Assembly: GCA_021531615.1 (NCBI GenBank)
Contig: JADYUE010000001.1
Coordinates: 1-64,000 of the forward strand
From: Fusobacterium varium
GTDB lineage: Bacteria > Fusobacteriota > Fusobacteriia > Fusobacteriales > Fusobacteriaceae
Direction of reading: 5' to 3'
DNA length: 64,000 nucleotides
Shown piece by piece: positions 42,308 through 51,021 of this stretch. Numbering within the stretch: the stretch's first letter is position 1; every line of letters begins with the position of its first letter. The translations under genes and the position numbers were made by a program. The notes beneath the pieces are model-generated. The model did not search any database and was not told where the DNA came from. It saw only the letters and a list, made by a program, of their open reading frames with translations.

Positions 42308-45103
42308 CTATAATTCAATTACCTTCTGTGCCATCTCTCTAAATGTATCATCATGGGTTACAATTATACTTTGCTCTAAATTTTTAAGAATCTCTCCAAT
42401 AGAATCAGCAAGGCTCTTTCTTCTCTCTGAATCCAAATTATTAGTTGGTTCATCAAAGATTGAAAATCTACTCTCTGTAAATAGCTCACTCATAGCCCCT
42501 CTTATAGAGATAGCCACTGCCACTTGCTCACCACCAGAAAGTTGCTCAAACCTCAACTCTCCTCTATCACCAGATAGATAAACACTATATTTATCCTTGT
42601 CCTCATTTGACCAAATAACTTTCTCTCCTCTACCAGTTATCTTTCTAAAGTTTTCAGTGGCTAAAATCTCTATCTCTTTTAGCATATTTTTCGAAACCTC
42701 TTTCCCCATAGATTTTATTCTCTCTCTAAATGCCTTTGTTAGCTCTAATTTCATCTTTAATTTTTCTAAACTTTTCTTCTTATCTTTAATTATATTCTCA
42801 TGCTCTTTAATCTTAGCTAATTTGTCATTTAGATTTTTAATCTCTCCATTAATTCCACCAAGTTTCTCTCTTATCTCTGCCACTTTCTCATCTTTTTCAA
42901 CTTGGCTTTTCTCAAGTTCTTCTTTATTTAGAGAAACAAGACTATTTTCTAGTTTTATTAAATCCTCTCTAAGACTCTCTAAAACCTTCTCCTCTTGACT
43001 CTCTTTCTCTTTTAATCCCTCTTTTTCAACTTCCAAATTTTCTTTCTCAAGAGCCTTTTTATAGTTTTCTAAATATAGTTCATTGCTCTCTTTCAAAGAG
43101 TTTAAAAGAACTTCATATTTTTCAACTTCCTCACTTAATTCTTGATATTTTACAAGAGTAGGTTTATTCTCCTCAATAGAACCTCTTATCTCTTCCTCTT
43201 TTAAAGATAACTCATTAATTTTTGAAATCTCATTTTCAATCTTCTCTTTAAGCTCTTTTCCTCTTTCAATATCTTCATTTAAAATATTTTTAATTTTATC
43301 TCTCTCAATAATATCTTTTTCACTATTTTCATTTTCAATTTTAGTTTCTAATTGAGTGTTTTTAGCTAAAATCTCCTCACGATTTTTTATATTATTGATC
43401 AATTTCCAATTTTCATACTCAAGTTTTTTATTTTTTAACTTCTCCTCTCCCCTTTGGAATTTAGCTTGATCAACTTCTATCTCACTAATTTTTAGTTCAA
43501 TCTCATGATTAATTCTATTAAGTATAGTTTTCATTTCAACTATCTTTTCTTTATCTTTTAACTCTTCCTCAATCTTTTCAATCTCTGCTATTTTACTCTT
43601 AACTATCTCAGTATATGTTTTTCTTCTATTTATAAAAAAACTATTAATATCCTTTCCACTTAAATTTTTACAATTTTCATTTAAAAATGGACAGATTGAA
43701 GATTGAAGTTTTTTATATGCTTCATCATTAGCTCTACCAAGTGAGATATTTTGTTCCTTCTCTCTTTCAAGCTCTCTTTTTTTCTCTTCTAAAGCTTCAA
43801 ATTTAACTATCTTTTCATCTAAATTTTCTTTAATTAAATTTTCTCTCTGTTCTTTTTTGATCTTTAAATCTAACTCTTTCTCTTGAAGTTTTACTTCAAA
43901 AGTATTTAAAGTTTTTTCTCCAGTTTCAATATCACTTTCAAACTTTTCCAACTCTTTTAAAAGTGGAGCATTCTTTTCTAATTCAACTTTATATATTTGA
44001 AGATTTTTCTCTTTTTTCTCAATCTCCCCTTGTAAAAAGTCAACTCTATCTTTTTTCTCTCGACAACTTACCTTTAAATTTTCAATACTATTTTTCCATA
44101 GATTTACTTGATTATTAGAGTCACCTCTCAATTTTTCCAATGAGATTAGCTCTTTTTCTAAACTATTTTGTTTCTCTCTTATCTGATCAAGCTCTTTTTT
44201 CTCTTTTTTTATACTTTCCAAAATCTCAGAAGTTTTAATATACTCATTGTGGTTTTCTATATTTTTATCAGCTATCTCCTTAGCTAAAATAGTTTCCTCA
44301 ATCTGTTTTTTCAATTTCTCTTCTTGTAAAGTAATACTATTTAAAACTTCCTCACTCTTTCTAATCTCACCATTTATCTTTTCTATCTTTAATTCTGTAC
44401 CGCTTATCTGATTTAATTTTTCCTTAATCTCTTTTAATTCAGCTGAAAGAGTATCCAGATATTTTTCAAACTCCTTCTCTCTCTCCTTTTCAAGCTCTAA
44501 TTTTTCTTTGACCTCTTGGGAATCTTCCATAACCTCTGATATACTTTTAATGCTATTCTCTTCAATAGCTATCTCATTTTTATACTTTCCTTCAACATCT
44601 TTTGAGTACCCATCATAGATCTCTCTATATATTTCAGTATTAAAAACTTTATCAAAAGTTTTCTCTCTATCCTTAGCAGTTGCCTTAAAAGATGATATAA
44701 ACTCATTTTGCTTAGCTACAATTACATTGTCATAGACATCCTTTATATCCCCTTTTATTCCACAAAGTTCTCTTATTCTATCCTCTTTTCCTTGAAGTTC
44801 AAGCTCTGGATTTGATTTTCTATATATAGATGTAGTTCCTGGTAATTTTCTTGTAACTATATACTCTTCCCCATCAACTCCTGTAAACTCAACTTGAATT
44901 TTAGCACTTTTCTTTCCATATTGAATTGCATCTTTTTGAGTTCCTCTCAAATCAGAACCAAAAAGAGCATAACCAATAGCCTCTAATATTGAGGATTTCC
45001 CCTTTCCATTCTCCCCTAAAAGTAGATTTATCCCCTTATCAAATTCAACTTCAAGTTTCTCATGGATACGATAGTTTTCTAAATATATTCTATTTATCTT
45101 CAT
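42308..45103 (-). CDS. sbcC: SbcC-type SMC-like ATPase/exonuclease subunit
   Basis: The 931-residue protein has Walker A GENGKGKS at residues 30-37, a long coiled coil (about 180-440 and 500-780), and a C-terminal signature FEQLSGGEQVAVAISIRG with Walker B FSIFDEPTNNLDSE. It is the ATPase arm of the SbcCD (Rad50-Mre11-like) nuclease that opens hairpins and protein-blocked ends. The coiled-coil apex carries ICPFLNENC (about residue 470), so the hook cysteines are separated by six residues instead of two. The start overlaps sbcD by 4 bases (ATGA). Confidence 0.92.
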   Translation of the reverse strand: MKINRIYLENYRIHEKLEVEFDKGINLLLGENGKGKSSILEAIGYALFGSDLRGTQKDAIQYGKKSAKIQVEFTGVDGEEYIVTRKLPGTTSIYRKSNPELELQGKEDRIRELCGIKGDIKDVYDNVIVAKQNEFISSFKATAKDREKTFDKVFNTEIYREIYDGYSKDVEGKYKNEIAIEENSIKSISEVMEDSQEVKEKLELEKEREKEFEKYLDTLSAELKEIKEKLNQISGTELKIEKINGEIRKSEEVLNSITLQEEKLKKQIEETILAKEIADKNIENHNEYIKTSEILESIKKEKKELDQIREKQNSLEKELISLEKLRGDSNNQVNLWKNSIENLKVSCREKKDRVDFLQGEIEKKEKNLQIYKVELEKNAPLLKELEKFESDIETGEKTLNTFEVKLQEKELDLKIKKEQRENLIKENLDEKIVKFEALEEKKRELEREKEQNISLGRANDEAYKKLQSSICPFLNENCKNLSGKDINSFFINRRKTYTEIVKSKIAEIEKIEEELKDKEKIVEMKTILNRINHEIELKISEIEVDQAKFQRGEEKLKNKKLEYENWKLINNIKNREEILAKNTQLETKIENENSEKDIIERDKIKNILNEDIERGKELKEKIENEISKINELSLKEEEIRGSIEENKPTLVKYQELSEEVEKYEVLLNSLKESNELYLENYKKALEKENLEVEKEGLKEKESQEEKVLESLREDLIKLENSLVSLNKEELEKSQVEKDEKVAEIREKLGGINGEIKNLNDKLAKIKEHENIIKDKKKSLEKLKMKLELTKAFRERIKSMGKEVSKNMLKEIEILATENFRKITGRGEKVIWSNEDKDKYSVYLSGDRGELRFEQLSGGEQVAVAISIRGAMSELFTESRFSIFDEPTNNLDSERRKSLADSIGEILKNLEQSIIVTHDDTFREMAQKVIEL

Positions 45104-46278
45104 TCTCCTATCTCCCCTTCTAACATCTTATCAAAAAGTTCAAAAAATTCATCTCCCATATCCTCTTTTAACTCTTGATACTCTTTAAAACTTTGTAGAT
45201 ACTCTACCACCTTTTCCCTATCTGAAAACTCTTCCCAGTGGCTGACAATCTCCTTTTCCACATCTTTTACAGAGTAATATCCATCTTCTCCCATATTTCT
45301 ATCATATATAGAGTTAGGATATCTCAAATTTATATACCCCTTCAATGCTCCATTATTTTCAAGAATAGACTCTAACTCATTTACATTGACATAACCACTA
45401 TCCTTTAATTTTACATTGATTATTACCAACTCTTCTCCAGTTAATTCTAAACTTTTTACAAAGTTTTCAAACTCTGAAACTAAATTATCCTCATAGGCAA
45501 AATTCTCTTCAACTCTCTTTCTTGGTGAGATCTCAATAAATTTATACTCTCTTGTATCTGTATCAAAAAGTATTCCACCCTTTGTGTTACTTCTCTCATT
45601 TAATACATTCCAAAACTCTAAAGAACCGGGAATAAAAAGTATTGGCTCATCTTTAGGGTACACAGAAAATGAGTGAAGATGTCCCCCAGCTATATATATT
45701 GCCTTGTCCTTTAGTTTCTTTATTGAGCTTGTTGAAGCTAAACCACCAATAAACTCACTTCCACCACCTATTGCTGTATGTACAAGGACAATATTTTTTT
45801 CATTTTCATCTAGCTTTTCACTTAATTTTTCCAATACCTCATCAATAGCAAACCCAGGGTATCCCACTCCATAGAAGTTCACATCATCTATTTTTATCTT
45901 TTCAAACTCATAATCCTTACCAGTAAAACTATATTTTCCCCTTTTAACATAATCTTTTCTCTCTAAATAGCTTATCCAAGAGTTTACCTCATCATAACCA
46001 CTTATATTATCGTGGTTTCCTTCAATAAGTAGCACATCTATCTTGGCATTTTTTAATTTAAGAAATGTTTTTTCACATCTTTCCAAAGTATCTGGAGTAA
46101 GCTCCTTCTTGTCAAAAAGATCCCCTGCAATCAGCATCAAATCAACTTTTAACTCTATCCCCTTATCACAAATCTGATCAAAGGCTTTAAAAAAATCAAG
46201 ATATCTCTTTTGAGAAAACTCCCTTGTTCCAAAGGGTTTCTTCCCTAAATGTATATCTGAACAGTGTAAAATTTTCAT
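45100..46278 (-). CDS. sbcD: SbcD-type metallophosphoesterase nuclease subunit
   Basis: The 392-residue protein has the Mre11/SbcD metal motifs in order: CSDIHLGKKPFG (residues 5-16), IAGDLFDKKEL (about 50-60), IEGNHDN (about 83-89), VHTAIGG and AGGHLHSF. It is the nuclease partner of SbcC. ATG 46278, one base after the upstream stop with AGGTG 9 bases before it, is preferred to GTG 46290, which lacks a ribosome site. It overlaps sbcC by 4 bases. Confidence 0.92.
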   Translation of the reverse strand: MKILHCSDIHLGKKPFGTREFSQKRYLDFFKAFDQICDKGIELKVDLMLIAGDLFDKKELTPDTLERCEKTFLKLKNAKIDVLLIEGNHDNISGYDEVNSWISYLERKDYVKRGKYSFTGKDYEFEKIKIDDVNFYGVGYPGFAIDEVLEKLSEKLDENEKNIVLVHTAIGGGSEFIGGLASTSSIKKLKDKAIYIAGGHLHSFSVYPKDEPILFIPGSLEFWNVLNERSNTKGGILFDTDTREYKFIEISPRKRVEENFAYEDNLVSEFENFVKSLELTGEELVIINVKLKDSGYVNVNELESILENNGALKGYINLRYPNSIYDRNMGEDGYYSVKDVEKEIVSHWEEFSDREKVVEYLQSFKEYQELKEDMGDEFFELFDKMLEGEIGE

Positions 46279-46279
46279 T

Positions 46280-49120
46280 CTATCTCTCACCTCTACAATA
46301 AGCTACAAACTCACATTTTTTGCAACTTTCCTCTGAAAATACTCTTCTTTCAAATCTTTTATCCAATATATTTTTTACTATATTGTCAAATTCAACTTTT
46401 CCAATATCTAAGCTTTTTTCATCAGCCTCTACTTTAATTATAGAGCCTTCTCCATCTCCTACATAATAAATATATAGTTCCATATCTTCATATAAATATT
46501 TTTTCTTTAAAATATATCCATAGATTTCAAGCTGTCTTTTATGTATATGGAAATTTTCACTTTCATATCCTTGGAACTTTCCTGTTTTAAAATCAATCAA
46601 TTGTATCTTTCTATCTCTTTTTAAAATCAAGTCAACAATCCCTTCTAAAAGATAGTTATCCTCTACACTATATATTTTTTCCTCACTACTTAAAATATTT
46701 TTCCAATCATCTCCTATATATTCAATATACTTTTTTAACACTGTAAAAGCTCTATCTTTATCTACCTTTCTAATCAAAGCTCTTATGCTATTGTATAATC
46801 CATTACTACTTTTTTCTATAATATCTTTTACTATTTCATCATCAAAAATAGTATCTGGATTTTTTATTCCCTGTTTGTTGATTGCCTCTATACTTTGATG
46901 AACTAGCAATCCATAAGATATCTCATTTGTCTTTAATGTTGCAAACTCATACTCTCTTAAAAATCTATATTTTAATGGACACTCATCATATAGAAGAATA
47001 TCTCTAGTATATGAAAAGCTCTCTTTTAACTCTGCTCCACTATGTTTATCTATATCTAAATCTTTAAAGTTCTCATCTGTAAAATATGGAATTGTTTCAT
47101 ATATAGGTCTAAAAGTTCTAGCTGGTATCTCCTTTCCACCAGATCTATTCTCTATACTTGTTAAAACAAGAAGATTTTTGGCCCTAGAAAATGCAGTATA
47201 GAACACTCTCCAAAAATCAAATCTCTCTCTTTGATCTTCTGGCTCAAACTCATTATATATACCTGTAAGTTTCTCCAACATCTCCTCATCTGCTTTATCT
47301 CTTATCAATGGATCATTTTCCAATGAACCAACTATTACAACAGGAAATTCAAGCCCTTTAGCTTGGTGGATAGTCATAAAAGATACAGCACCTTTTGGAG
47401 TTTCCCCTTTATTTTCATACTCATCTAACTCCTCTTCAAAAAGAAGTTTCATATGTGTAATAAAAAAGTATTTTAAAGTTCTCTCAATATTCTCCATAGT
47501 GAATTTTTCAAGTTTACTTATAAATTCAAATTGCTTTAACAATTTAGAGAATAGCCCTAAATTATATGTTGCACTTGCATCCTTTGCCCCTTCAACCTCT
47601 AAATTAATCAAGTTTTTAAAAGTTTTAAAGGCAAATAGTGAATAGAAGATCTCTGAAAAATTATCCCTTTTCTCCTCACCAAAATTTAGATACTCTTTTC
47701 TCTTTTCTAAAAGCCAATTATATAGCTCAACATCTTCTAAAGTTGTTCTCTCCTTCTTCAAAGTTCCAAGACAATCTTTGTAATAAGCTATTGTTCTTCC
47801 TAAAAAAACATTGTCTAAAACATATGCTTTGGTTTGTGGAAAAACTGCAAGCAATGCCCCTATCACAAGCTTTATCTCCTTTTTATAGAAGAAAGTTTTT
47901 GAACGTGGTGAATACACAGGTATTCCCCTCTCTTCAAGATAAGATCCTAGATCCTTTACCCTTGAGGAACGAGTACTTTTAAATAGAAAGGCAACTTGAC
48001 TGTAATCCTCTATCTTCCCAGTTGTCTTTAAAGTTTTTATAAACTTATATATATTCTCTTTCCAAACTCTATCTGAATTTCCACCTATACGAACAACCCC
48101 TGCTCTATCTGAGTATTCTATCTCCTCTAGTGGTTCAATATTTTTTTCATATCTAAACCCTCTCCAGTTAATAAGATTTATCCATCTGTTACAAAATGTA
48201 ATTATATCTTTGTGAGAACGGTAGTTTTTATTTAAAATTATTGTTTTACATTGTATATCTGTAAATCTTGAAGGAAATTCAATAATATTTCTTACTGTTG
48301 CACCTCTAAATCTGTATATCCCTTGATCATCATCACCTACTACACAGATATTTTTTCTCTTTTCTCCAATTAAAAATATTATCTTCTCTTGAATAATATT
48401 TGTATCTTGATACTCATCTATCATTATATACTCAATCTTCTCTTGAATCTCTCTCAATACCTCTTCTTTTGTAGAAAGCATTCTATATATCTCTCTTTGA
48501 ATTGAGGCAAAATCTAAAACATTATCCTCTATCAACAAATTTTCATATAATTTATGAGCATCTCTTAAAAAAACTACCCTCTCATTACTATCATCTTTTA
48601 TATAATCAAGGGTTCTTCCTGTTTCATTTATCTTATTCAACCAATATTTTAATTTCTTAGCTCTCTCCCAAGTATTTCTACAAAAATTATCTCCAGTAAA
48701 AAATTCATTGTATCCTTGAAGTTCCTTAAAATATTTAAGTTTACTATATATAAAGAAATCTTGGTCCATATCTTCAAGAACTCTGTACCCCTCTTTAAAA
48801 TTTGAAAATTCAATATACTCATCTATTAATCTTAAAAATATAGAGTGAAGTGTCCCTATATATATATTTCCAATATTTATCTTTTCATTGTGTTCATCTA
48901 GCCTTTTAGTTATTCTTCCGATTAGTTCCTTAGAGGCTCTATCTGTAAAAGTTGAAATAAGAATTTTCTCTGGAGCTACCTTTTTATTTACCAATAGGTT
49001 TAATGTTCTCTCAACTAAAACTCTAGTTTTTCCAGAACCTGCCCCTGCTATAATTAAAAGTGGTCCCTCTGTACTTTCTACTGCTTTTCTTTGCTCTATA
49101 TTCAAATCTATATTTTTCAT
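46280..49120 (-). CDS. UvrD-type helicase fused to a RecB-type nuclease with Fe-S cysteines
   Basis: The 946-residue SF1A helicase carries QRKAVESTEGPLLIIAGAGSGKT (Q motif and Walker A), FTDRASKEL, IMIDEYQDTN, GDDDQGIYRFRGA, FMTIHQAKGLEFPVV and FYTAFSRAKNLL. The C-terminal 280 residues form a nuclease, with LLYDECPLKYRF, GLLVHQSIE, EGIVDLILKR, IDFKTGKF and a final cysteine set SCKKCEFVAYC. The four cysteines fit a [4Fe-4S] iron staple. This resembles single-chain helicase-nucleases rather than plain PcrA. An extended -10 (TGATATAAT, minus strand, 49158-49166) lies upstream. It leads the operon with sbcD and sbcC. Confidence 0.88.
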   Translation of the reverse strand: MKNIDLNIEQRKAVESTEGPLLIIAGAGSGKTRVLVERTLNLLVNKKVAPEKILISTFTDRASKELIGRITKRLDEHNEKINIGNIYIGTLHSIFLRLIDEYIEFSNFKEGYRVLEDMDQDFFIYSKLKYFKELQGYNEFFTGDNFCRNTWERAKKLKYWLNKINETGRTLDYIKDDSNERVVFLRDAHKLYENLLIEDNVLDFASIQREIYRMLSTKEEVLREIQEKIEYIMIDEYQDTNIIQEKIIFLIGEKRKNICVVGDDDQGIYRFRGATVRNIIEFPSRFTDIQCKTIILNKNYRSHKDIITFCNRWINLINWRGFRYEKNIEPLEEIEYSDRAGVVRIGGNSDRVWKENIYKFIKTLKTTGKIEDYSQVAFLFKSTRSSRVKDLGSYLEERGIPVYSPRSKTFFYKKEIKLVIGALLAVFPQTKAYVLDNVFLGRTIAYYKDCLGTLKKERTTLEDVELYNWLLEKRKEYLNFGEEKRDNFSEIFYSLFAFKTFKNLINLEVEGAKDASATYNLGLFSKLLKQFEFISKLEKFTMENIERTLKYFFITHMKLLFEEELDEYENKGETPKGAVSFMTIHQAKGLEFPVVIVGSLENDPLIRDKADEEMLEKLTGIYNEFEPEDQRERFDFWRVFYTAFSRAKNLLVLTSIENRSGGKEIPARTFRPIYETIPYFTDENFKDLDIDKHSGAELKESFSYTRDILLYDECPLKYRFLREYEFATLKTNEISYGLLVHQSIEAINKQGIKNPDTIFDDEIVKDIIEKSSNGLYNSIRALIRKVDKDRAFTVLKKYIEYIGDDWKNILSSEEKIYSVEDNYLLEGIVDLILKRDRKIQLIDFKTGKFQGYESENFHIHKRQLEIYGYILKKKYLYEDMELYIYYVGDGEGSIIKVEADEKSLDIGKVEFDNIVKNILDKRFERRVFSEESCKKCEFVAYCRGER

Positions 49121-49157
49121 AATTTCAACTCCATTTTTTAATTTATCATCTAAATAA

Positions 49158-49166
49158 ATTATATCA
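49158..49166 (-). promoter_or_regulatory. Extended -10 promoter of the helicase-sbcDC operon
   Basis: TGATATAAT on the minus strand lies 37 bases before the helicase ATG. No convincing -35 box is present. The 49167-49333 stretch beyond it is AT-rich and holds nothing else I can identify apart from the GNAT gene's ribosome site. Confidence 0.5.
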
Positions 49167-49333
49167 TTTGTTTTATAAAATATTTAGTTTAATTTTTATT
49201 AAATAGATATTCTTTTTAATATTTATAGATAATTAAAATAATATAACAATTTACTAAATTTCCACTAGATAAAAATCTGAAAATAAGGTATCATAAAAGA
49301 TAGGAAAAATATCAAATTTAAGTGGGGTATAAT

Positions 49334-49795
49334 ATGGAAATTAAAATTGTTAAGTGGGAAGATAGATTTGCAAAAGCTTATATTGAGCTCTCAATAGAGT
49401 GGTTAGAAAAATATGTTTCTGTTGAACCTGGAGATTTAGAGATAATTGAACACCCTTATGAAGCTGTTTTAAATAATGGTGGGATGATATGGTTTGCACT
49501 GGTTAATAATACAGCAGTTGGTACAATAACAATGATAAAATCTAGTAATAATTCATTTGAATTAGCAAAATTAGCTGTAACTGAAAAATATAAAAAACTT
49601 GGGATAGGTGAGAAATTAATAAATGCAGCTATTGATTTTGCTAAAGAAAACAAAGCTCAAAAAATCTATCTATTTACAAATCATAATCTAATCCCAGCAA
49701 TAAATCTATATAAAAAATGTAAATTTGTTGAAATACCTCTTATAGATAATAAATATATAGAATCTGATATGAAAATGGAGCTAAATTTAAAATAA
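49334..49795 (+). CDS. GNAT-family N-acetyltransferase
   Basis: The 153-residue protein has the GNAT fold: an MEIKIVKWEDRFAKAYIELS N-terminus, ELAKLAVTEKYKKLGIGEKLINAAIDFAKE (acetyl-CoA loop, about residues 74-103), then FTNHNLIPAINLYKKCKFVEI. The substrate is unknown; the early part resembles small-molecule acetyltransferases. ATG 49334 is preferred to GTG 49322 because AGTGGGG lies just before it. It sits 20 bases before the chromate-transporter pair and may be read with them. Confidence 0.85.
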   Translation: MEIKIVKWEDRFAKAYIELSIEWLEKYVSVEPGDLEIIEHPYEAVLNNGGMIWFALVNNTAVGTITMIKSSNNSFELAKLAVTEKYKKLGIGEKLINAAIDFAKENKAQKIYLFTNHNLIPAINLYKKCKFVEIPLIDNKYIESDMKMELNLK

Positions 49796-49815
49796 AAAGA
49801 AAGGATGAAAAACTA

Positions 49816-50370
49816 TTGAAAAAGAATATATATTTTAGATTATTTTTAGTATTTTTTAAAATAGGAGCTTTCACTATTGGTGGTGGATATGCTATGGTAC
49901 CATTGATAAAAGAAGCTCTAGTAGATAAAAATGGTTGGTTAAATGATGAAGAGTTTGTAGATGGACTAGCAATAGCTCAATCCACACCAGGAATTTTAGC
50001 AGTAAATACAGCTATTATTACTGGCTCGAAGATTGCTGGCAAGTTCGGAGCTATTGTAGCAGCACTTGGAGCTGTATTACCATCATTTATTATGATTCTT
50101 ATTTTGGCAACAACTTTATCATCTGTTAGAAACTCCCCTATATTTATAGCTTTCTTTAACGGAATAAAGCCTGTTACAGTAGCACTAATTTTTATTTCTG
50201 TTATAAAGATGGCAAAGGGAGCAAAGGTAAATTTAAAAACTTCAATTATACCTTTAAGCATAGGTTTTTTAGTAGCCTATACACCTTTATCCCCAATTTC
50301 AGTTATTATTATTACAATGATTGTGGGAAATATTTATTTTGCATGGAAAGATAAGAGGGATAAAAAATGA
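49816..50370 (+). CDS. Chromate-transporter-family protein, N-terminal half type (CHR)
   Basis: The 184-residue membrane protein carries the CHR signature FFKIGAFTIGGGYAMVPLI at residues 12-30, GLAIAQSTPGILAVNTA (about 54-70) and about six hydrophobic segments. Half-size CHR proteins work as pairs of opposite topology. The start is TTG: AAAGGATG precedes it, and the only nearby ATG runs into a stop at once. The stop overlaps the next gene's ATG by 4 bases. Substrate is by family name only; chromate or another oxyanion is possible. Confidence 0.88.
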   Translation: MKKNIYFRLFLVFFKIGAFTIGGGYAMVPLIKEALVDKNGWLNDEEFVDGLAIAQSTPGILAVNTAIITGSKIAGKFGAIVAALGAVLPSFIMILILATTLSSVRNSPIFIAFFNGIKPVTVALIFISVIKMAKGAKVNLKTSIIPLSIGFLVAYTPLSPISVIIITMIVGNIYFAWKDKRDKK

Positions 50371-50891
50371 TATATTTACAACTTTTTTTAGTGTTTTTCA
50401 AAATAGGATTATTTAGTTTTGGTGGTGGATATACAATTCTTTCACTGATACAAAAAGATGTAGTTGAAGGGTTTCAATGGATAACAACAGGTGAATTTAC
50501 AGAAATAGTAGCACTTTCTCAAGTAACACCAGGACCTATTGCTATTAACTCAGCTACATATATAGGCTATAAGGTAACTGGAAATGTTTTTGGTTCTATG
50601 TTTACAACTTTTGGAGTTGTATTACCATCATTTATAGTTTTAGCATTGATTTTAATGTTTTTACATAGATTTAAAAACTCTTTGATAGTGGAGAGAGCAT
50701 TTAAAGCTCTTCGTCCAGCAGTTTTAGGGTTAATTTTAGCAGCTGGACTATCACTTTTAAAGCCTGAAAACTTTATTGATATAAAAAGTTATATCATATT
50801 TTTTGGAGCAATAGTCCTATCTTTAAAATGGAATATTGGAGTTATTCCTCTTCTTATAGGGTCTGGAATTTTAGGAGTTATCCTTTATTAA
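50367..50891 (+). CDS. Chromate-transporter-family protein, second half (CHR)
   Basis: The 174-residue membrane protein repeats the CHR signature as FFKIGLFSFGGGYTILSLI (about residues 9-27) with ALSQVTPGPIAINSATYIG (about 51-69). It is the partner of the preceding half-transporter and overlaps it by 4 bases (ATGA). A terminator follows at 50908. Confidence 0.88.
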   Translation: MIYLQLFLVFFKIGLFSFGGGYTILSLIQKDVVEGFQWITTGEFTEIVALSQVTPGPIAINSATYIGYKVTGNVFGSMFTTFGVVLPSFIVLALILMFLHRFKNSLIVERAFKALRPAVLGLILAAGLSLLKPENFIDIKSYIIFFGAIVLSLKWNIGVIPLLIGSGILGVILY

Positions 50892-50907
50892 GAAATAATT
50901 TATAAAG

Positions 50908-50950
50908 ATGTAGGTAATTACATTACTAGGTAGTTACCTACATTTTTATT
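50908..50950 (+). terminator. Intrinsic terminator after the chromate-transporter pair
   Basis: ATGTAGGTAA (50908-50917) pairs with TTACCTACAT (50934-50943), a perfect 10-base stem, followed by a T-rich tail. Confidence 0.85.
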
Positions 50951-50958
50951 TAAAAGAA

Positions 50959-51002
50959 AATAGCTGAGCAAAGGAACTAATTATTCCCTTTCATCAGCTA
51001 TT
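50959..51002 (-). terminator. Terminator after the giant repeat lipoprotein
   Basis: AATAGCTGA (50959-50967) pairs with TCAGCTATT (50994-51002), with an inner AAAGGAA/TTCCCTTT stem. On the minus strand a T-rich tail follows. It lies 20 bases beyond the lipoprotein's stop. Confidence 0.75.
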
Positions 51003-51021
51003 ACTTTATCAATTTAACTAT

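Noticed and set aside
49816-50891. Frameshifted single chromate transporter
   Set aside because: Each half carries its own complete CHR signature and start, with an ATGA overlap; paired half-size CHR proteins are a known arrangement.
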